Assembly: GCF_022201045.2 (NCBI RefSeq)
Contig: NC_068561.1
Span: 25,240,501 to 25,304,500 of the forward strand
DNA length: 64,000 bases
Direction: 5' to 3'
From: Citrus sinensis
Lineage: Eukaryota > Streptophyta > Magnoliopsida > Sapindales > Rutaceae
In this document: one piece after another, positions 59,001 through 64,000 of the stretch
Layout of the letters: the number at the start of each line of letters is the position of its first letter
How positions within the stretch are numbered: the stretch's first letter is position 1
Notes under the pieces: model-generated
Told to the model about the DNA's origin: nothing
Databases searched by the model: none
The model's input: the letters and a program-made list of their open reading frames with translations, nothing else
Program-made: the position numbers and the translations under genes

Positions 59001-60162
59001 TATTCTTCGACTTCAGAAGTATCTCAATCACATCTTCATCTCCTGCCTGCACGTGATAAAATCTAATTCAACCGTTTCTCACTCTGGAATTAAGTTTTGT
59101 CATTATCATTTTAAATAAAATGAAAATTCCAATTAGAAAAGGCTTACAAGTCCCATGATAAAACATTATTCCTAAAATGCAGGAAGCATACAATAATAAG
59201 TCCGAGACATGTGGGCCAACGGAATTACGAAAGTGCCCACACTCCATTAATCGAATGATTAAAATATCACACCCAACCCGGACAACAAGGTTTCGTAGGG
59301 ACACAAATCATCATTGTAACTGAAGTTGCCACTTAGATTATCATTATCTTTACCTGAGTCGCGAGTATCAATGGTGGGCCCACCTTCTTGTCCGTACAAC
59401 TGCCGTTAGCAACAGCACCAAAGAGCTGAAGCAACTCTATCTCAAGGAGCAAGAGCTTCCTCTTCTCTGCAGACTGGCTCGTCGTCGGAGTAGAGTTCCG
59501 TTTAACAGCTCGCTGCAACTTCGTTGCGCGGCCCAAAGCTAAGGCCTCTCTAATCACGCACTCGTAAATCGTCGTCTTCTCTTTGGCCCCCAAATCCGAG
59601 TCGTGTAACACCAAAATCGACTCGTTCACTTTATCCGCAGCTACTATCAGCAGCGCAGCTAACGCCACTATTCTTCCTCCTACAGCATTTGCATAAGCCA
59701 CCTCGTCTAATTCCTTCGTTTTCTGGCTTAGCAGTTTGACCGTAGTCAAATTCTGTGAAAAACAAAACAATAAATTAATAATTAATTATCATTTAATGAC
59801 AATAACATGCAACTCCCTTCTTTTCGGGGAAAAAAAATACTGGTAATATGGTTTAAGAACTGTTTTGACACAGATCCCATTATCTAAGCAGTTGCCGGTT
59901 ACAGTCAGTCAGGAACCTGAATGAAAATAAAATGTAAGCTATTACTTCTTTGTGATTAGACTAGCAGCTGAGGATCTGAATGTTATTGAGCTAATTAACT
60001 TTCTGGACAACCAAACATAACTCGAAATAGAAGTTGACACAGCAACCTTTTGGCCAAGAATGACAACCAAGTCTTCAACGGAGTACTCATCCGGATTCCA
60101 AATCACATCCATCCTGAAACAAATATTATAATGATAATGATCATCATCATCATCATCATAAA

Positions 60163-60201
<39 letters not shown>

Positions 60202-60766
60202 CTTGGAGAGCGAAAGGTGAGGTTACTAAAAGTGGAAAGTGCTTTTTTCGTGTTGCGCTGGTTGGCGAAGCAAAAAGCCAAAAACTTTTACCATTTATAA
60301 TCACACAAAACACTGAAAAGCTGGGAAAACGGCACCGTTACCTACTACTAGACAAAGACAGCTCCAGAGGCAGCAGTCGCCGTCCGTCCTTACTCCTAAT
60401 GTCCGTACGGGCGCGTTTTTTAAGCAGCAACTCAACGCAACGTGCCGCGTGGGATTCCGCCGCCAGGTGGAGGGCCGTCATGCCGGAGGATTCCTCCACC
60501 TCGTTGACCAAAGCGACCGGTCCGAGGTCCCCGTTGACGAGCGACGTGGCGCAGCTGACGGAGTCGAAAATGCAGCTGACGCGGAGGAGCTTTGTGACGA
60601 TAGCCGTTTGTTGATCGGCGCTGTCAAGGGAATTGTCGATGAAGTGTCGTTTTGAGACGTTTATGAGCTGCTTTTTGTCGTCTTCTAAGAGGGAGTTGAT
60701 TATGAGGGTGGTCTCTAAGTCTGTAACTGATGGTGCTGCTGTGTATGAAGAATAGGAGCAGTTCAT
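56051..60766 (-). CDS. ankyrin-CCCH-RRM-LOTUS-RING protein
   Basis: Eleven exons: join(56051..56290,56392..57602,57708..57907,58005..58122,58215..58285,58460..58605,58717..58825,58901..59046,59354..59752,60047..60113,60342..60766). All borders are GT-AG and frames close to 1043 aa. Ankyrin repeats occupy ~90-140 (GMTALHLAAESHAARCVELL) and ~300-430 (GNSALHCAL, GLTALHIAAGSGN, ETPLFFAVKNDH). A C-x8-C-x5-C-x3-H zinc finger spans Cys504-His523. An RRM follows, with RNP2 KIFVGGLP and RNP1 RGFGFVTF (591-598). An OST-HTH/LOTUS-like winged helix covers ~727-810 (LKTDFKAVCGLELDHASLGY). A C-terminal C3HC4 RING-like finger begins CFRC (975-978). Domains imply an RNA-binding protein with E3 ligase potential; no function is known to me. 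The middle is Ser/Lys-rich and low-complexity. The ATG at 60766 follows a leader with a probable intron. Confidence 0.88.
60134..60201. repeat. (ATC)n(AAT)n compound microsatellite
   Basis: CATCATCATCATCATC followed by about fourteen AAT units, inside the first coding intron (60114-60341) of the ANK/RING gene. Confidence 0.9.
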
Positions 60767-61760
60767 ACATTTTGGTACCTTGTTGAAAAAATCTGCGAAT
60801 CCATTACCTCGTGTTTCCTGTAAATCAGTTATTAAACAATGAACACGAAAAATAAAAACAACATATTAGCTAGTGACAAAGTTTCTGGAGAAAATGCAAA
60901 GCTTATCCTAGGAAATCTACTACTGCAAGCAATGGCATAAAGAAGGTAAAACTGAACGTGGAAAAGTTCAAAAGTTTTGTTGCTATCTTAGGCAATGAAA
61001 AAATCAAGTTCTTTTTTTTTTTCTCAAAGAAAACAAATCTTTAATAAAAGTCACTGAAAAATGAAAAAAAAAATCCGTTTTTTTTTTTTTTATCGAGAAA
61101 GTGGAACGTTTTTTTTCCCGAAAAATCGATTTTTTTAATTAATATTCATATTAAAAAAAGGTAAAATCTCGAGCAAGAAAGAGAAAATATTTAGACGTAA
61201 CTTCTACCAGAAGCTGAAAATAATCCAGATTTTTTCTTTCTTTTTTTTATTTTGGAGAAAATGCTGGACTTTCCAAGAAAATCTTCTTTTTCTACAAAAT
61301 ATCTTAAGAAATAAGAAACTATGCAAAGACACTAAAATGCATATATATTTTTTCTTTGATCGAAAAAATGCCAAAATTCCGATAAAAAACAACTTTTCTG
61401 CTATCAGCATAAGATACTGAAATGAGAAAAAGAAACGGTTCAGCGTTTTGCAGAAAGTGAACTTCAACTTCCAATTAAAAGAAGAAAAGAAAATCGTTTT
61501 TCGCATGAACAAAAGAAAAATGGAGCTGAGAATCAGAGGAGCAGAGGGGAGGCGCGCACCAGATCCATTGCAAAATAAACCCTAGCTATTTGCTGCTGGC
61601 AAGGGCAAATCAATCAGCTTTCAGTTCTCGAACAATGTATTATATGATGATCCCCCTGCTCTCCTGCTCATATTATGCCGCCTTGAAAACGACAGCGCTT
61701 TAATTAGTCGTTTTGTGTCTGTAGAAGAGAGAGAGAGAGAGAGAGGGGGGGGGGGGGGGG
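60767..61760 (-). other. 5' leader of the ANK/RING gene, with probable intron
   Basis: A splice-like donor (CTG|GTGCGC, near 61560) and acceptor (TTTACAG|GAAAC, near 60818) suggest a ~740 bp leader intron rich in T/A homopolymers. A (GA)n(G)n tract lies at ~61727-61760, upstream in the leader or promoter. No coding sequence is supported. Confidence 0.5.
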
Positions 61761-62344
61761 AATACTGAATAGCTGCTTGTTAAGGTGGTAGTGGTGTGGT
61801 GGATTTGATGTGTTATTTACAGGGGCGGAATCGGATCAGTTAATGAAGTGAACTTTTTTCGTCTTTCTCATGTCCCTCGTCTTAGTCTTACTACTTTTTT
61901 ATTACTATAATATCCCTCGGATCGACTGGGATCGACCAATCATTTTAACTCATTAAAAGAAGGGGTAGTTTTGGGAATTACGTTGGTTCATTCTCTGGCT
62001 GACTCGCGTCCTGTTCTATTCTTAGGACTATGATCGATAGGCAGCTAGCCGATGGATACCGGACAAGTGTCAAAAACTAAAAGCATTAAGGACTTGTACG
62101 CCTACTATTCATAAACGGTGAAATTAATTTTTCAAATAAATATAAAATTGTTTTTAAATTTCAAATAAATTAATCACACCATCTCACTTTTCACTGTTCA
62201 TTTAATAAATGTCACACAATAAGGTGACTTTCATCACTTGAATGCTGAGATTAAAAAATAAAATTTTTAATTAAATGATAAATGCTCGTATGTTTGAAGT
62301 AAATTTATCACATTTTTCACCATCAACTTAAAAATCATATTATT
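61761..62344. other. promoter-side spacer of the ANK/RING gene
   Basis: AT-rich, no gene recognised. An ATT-rich stretch lies at the right end (62339-62350). Confidence 0.4.
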
Positions 62345-62349
62345 ATTAT

Positions 62350-63105
62350 TGTCGTTGTTGTTAGACCAAAAATAAAATAAGTCTAGTTACAATCTAAATA
62401 AATTTAGTACATATAAAATCCTCGTAAAGGTGGATAAGCCACCTATGAGAAACCTCTTAAGTAACAAGGCTCAAGACCTAAAATGTTTTAAAGTTCTAGA
62501 ATTTTATCCTAAGACAAATCATCAAAGATCAACCTTTTAAGTGGTAAGGCTTGAAGGCCCAAAAAATTCTAAGGTCCTAGGATCTTATCTTAAGACAAAC
62601 ACCTAGTATAAATCTCCTAGGTGGTAAAAATTCAAAGCCCAAAAGGTTTCAAGGCTCTAGGATCTTGTCTTAAGACAAACCATCTAGAATAAGATTTTTA
62701 GGTTCTAAGGTTCTTATGATCTCATAGTTTGAAGAAAAACAACCTAAGACAAAAAAGTTTCGTTCTCTAATTCTCAGACAAGCTTGCATATTCATGTGTC
62801 GATCAACATAGGTACAAGAAAACAAGTGTCTCTAGATGTCATGAGAACAATAACGCTTGTCATCAAAATAACTAGAACTTAAGTCAAATCAATTTCGCTT
62901 ATAAATATCCCCCCCATTCTGATTAAAAAGTAAGAAAAAAGAGACTTGAGAGGGGAAATGGTAAATTTCTTTTCTAAATTCCTATTTTCAAAAATCTAGT
63001 GACTGACTGATTGACCGGATCCAACAAAGAGAAATCACAATCCTAAGCAGGCCATCCTCGGTTGGAATCACAACATAATAAATTGGGACAAAATTTGCAC
63101 CAACA
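62350..63105 (+). mobile_element. probable solo LTR (756 bp)
   Basis: Starts TGTCGTTG, ends CACCAACA, with ATTAT on both sides (62345-62349 and 63106-63110). A TATA-like CTTATAAATATCCCCCC lies at ~62899-62915, typical of an LTR promoter. The left duplication lies in an ATT-rich tract and could be fortuitous, so confidence is moderate. Confidence 0.6.
62440..62700. repeat. ~80 bp degenerate tandem repeat inside the LTR
   Basis: Three copies of a unit containing CTAGGATCTTATCTTAAGACAAAC, with AAGACAAA at ~62511, ~62592 and ~62673. Confidence 0.75.
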
Positions 63106-63110
63106 ATTAT

Positions 63111-64000
63111 TGTTATTATTACTTAAGTTAGTTTAGAAAATACTCGACCTAAATCCTTGAAGGCAATTTGATAGATAAAATTTGATTCATTATGAGTCTA
63201 GCTATTTGGATCACATCATCACATCATTATATAGTACTAAATATAATTGTTTCTAAAAAAAATTAATTTCAAATGGTCATCTAAAAAAAATATTTTTTTT
63301 TGATTTATTGGTCTTTAAATTGGATAAATTTTACATAAATGTATATGATTTGGTGGATGGTATGTCCAATTTGACGTCGATAAAAAATCACTGCCATTTC
63401 AAGTAAATTAGATTAAATGGAATGATCAATTCATTTAGAAGTGAAATTAATAAGAAAGAGTTTTGTCTATTAATAAAAATTGACTCATTATTAATATAAT
63501 AGAGAGAATCATTTCAATTTAGCAAAAATATCAAAGAAAAATGATTGGTTTGAACTATTGGGGATTTTCAAAATTTGAAAGTATCCAAATGGAAGCATTT
63601 TTTGGCCATCTTCAAAAAAATCTTCTCCTCGTGTGTATTCTTTTGGGCCACACTCATCGCATCATAAAATTCAAATAAAAATGCAGCTTGGTGACAATTT
63701 TCAAAGCAGCTGCTTCAGTAGTCATCTGATCTCCACTAGTAAAAACCAGTGCAGTTGGGTAATACAAACAAAATGCAAAAGCACAGTCAAAATAAAAGTA
63801 CTTCTAGAAAGAGAACAATCAAATTATTGAGAATTTTACTTAAAAAATCAAAAGAGAACAATCTAAGTAACTCCCTTAATTTCTAATTGGTGCATTGGTC
63901 TTTCAAGTCCTTTTTTTTTTGGTTGACTTATTTTTTTATAAATTTTTCCTCTTAATTTGATATTTTCACATTACAGCTGTTGACTATCATTTATTAGCTG
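63111..64000. other. right-end spacer
   Basis: AT-rich, no gene, RNA or repeat recognised. A 65-codon open stretch at 63633-63830 looks like chance. Confidence 0.4.

Noticed and set aside
63633-63830. 65-codon ORF near the right end
   Set aside because: Low-complexity context, no family, no splice partner; consistent with chance.

Overview
The window is nuclear DNA of a eudicot plant. It has AT-rich spacers, GT-AG introns, plant-specific gene families (NAC, COMT, DEG8 with a thylakoid targeting signal, F-box/FBA) and plant-type mobile elements (Tat-lineage Ty3/gypsy, MULEs, TTA-flanked MITEs). The neighbourhood NAC094/FEZ-like - DEG8 - SUV3 recalls the Arabidopsis At5g39820-At5g39830-At5g39840 block, remembered rather than searched. 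A woody rosid such as Citrus is plausible but cannot be proved from this window.

Layout. 0.5-2.7 kb: decayed LRR receptor-kinase pseudogene (+). 2.9-3.7 kb: solo LTR, ending 21 bp from the stop codon of a four-exon caffeate-type O-methyltransferase (-, 3762-5256). 5.3-9.9 kb: AT-rich spacer with a duplicated promoter-like segment, a 607 bp MITE and a probable second TIR element. 9955-12354: intronless CDC48/p97 gene (+). 13.2-16.6 kb: cytosolic leucyl-tRNA synthetase pseudogene, split by a 2.4 kb Mutator-like insertion with a perfect 9 bp target duplication. 17.4-19.3 kb: F-box pseudogene split by a second, long-TIR Mutator-like insertion. 19.7-20.8 kb: intact F-box gene (-), with a perfect 29 bp hairpin just 3' of its stop. 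22.4-24.1 kb: NAC transcription factor (-). 24.2-29.1 kb: mostly empty spacer. 29.2-32.1 kb: uncharacterised nuclear-type protein (-), head to head with DEG8 (+, 13 exons, 32993-36935). 37.2-38.3 kb: solo LTR made largely of a 15 bp minisatellite. 38633-49654: complete 11 kb Tat-type gypsy element with 5 bp TSD, sense gag-pol interrupted by one amber codon, and a spliced 654-codon antisense ORF. 49.8-50.9 kb: second TTA-flanked TIR element. 51.9-54.7 kb: SUV3-type mitochondrial RNA helicase (+). 56.1-60.8 kb: 11-exon ANK-CCCH-RRM-LOTUS-RING protein (-). 62.3-63.1 kb: third solo LTR.

The host genes do not form a pathway. They are independent loci: proteostasis (CDC48, DEG8), organelle RNA turnover (SUV3), transcription (NAC), ubiquitin ligase adaptor (F-box), phenylpropanoid-type methylation (COMT-like) and a putative RNA-binding E3-like protein. 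Transposons account for most of the extra length between DEG8 and SUV3. Exon coordinates were worked out by eye from splice sites and reading-frame continuity. They reproduce full open frames for COMT, NAC, DEG8, SUV3, the ANK/RING gene and the antisense retroelement ORF. One junction in the uncharacterised gene (about 30.2-30.4 kb) could not be resolved.
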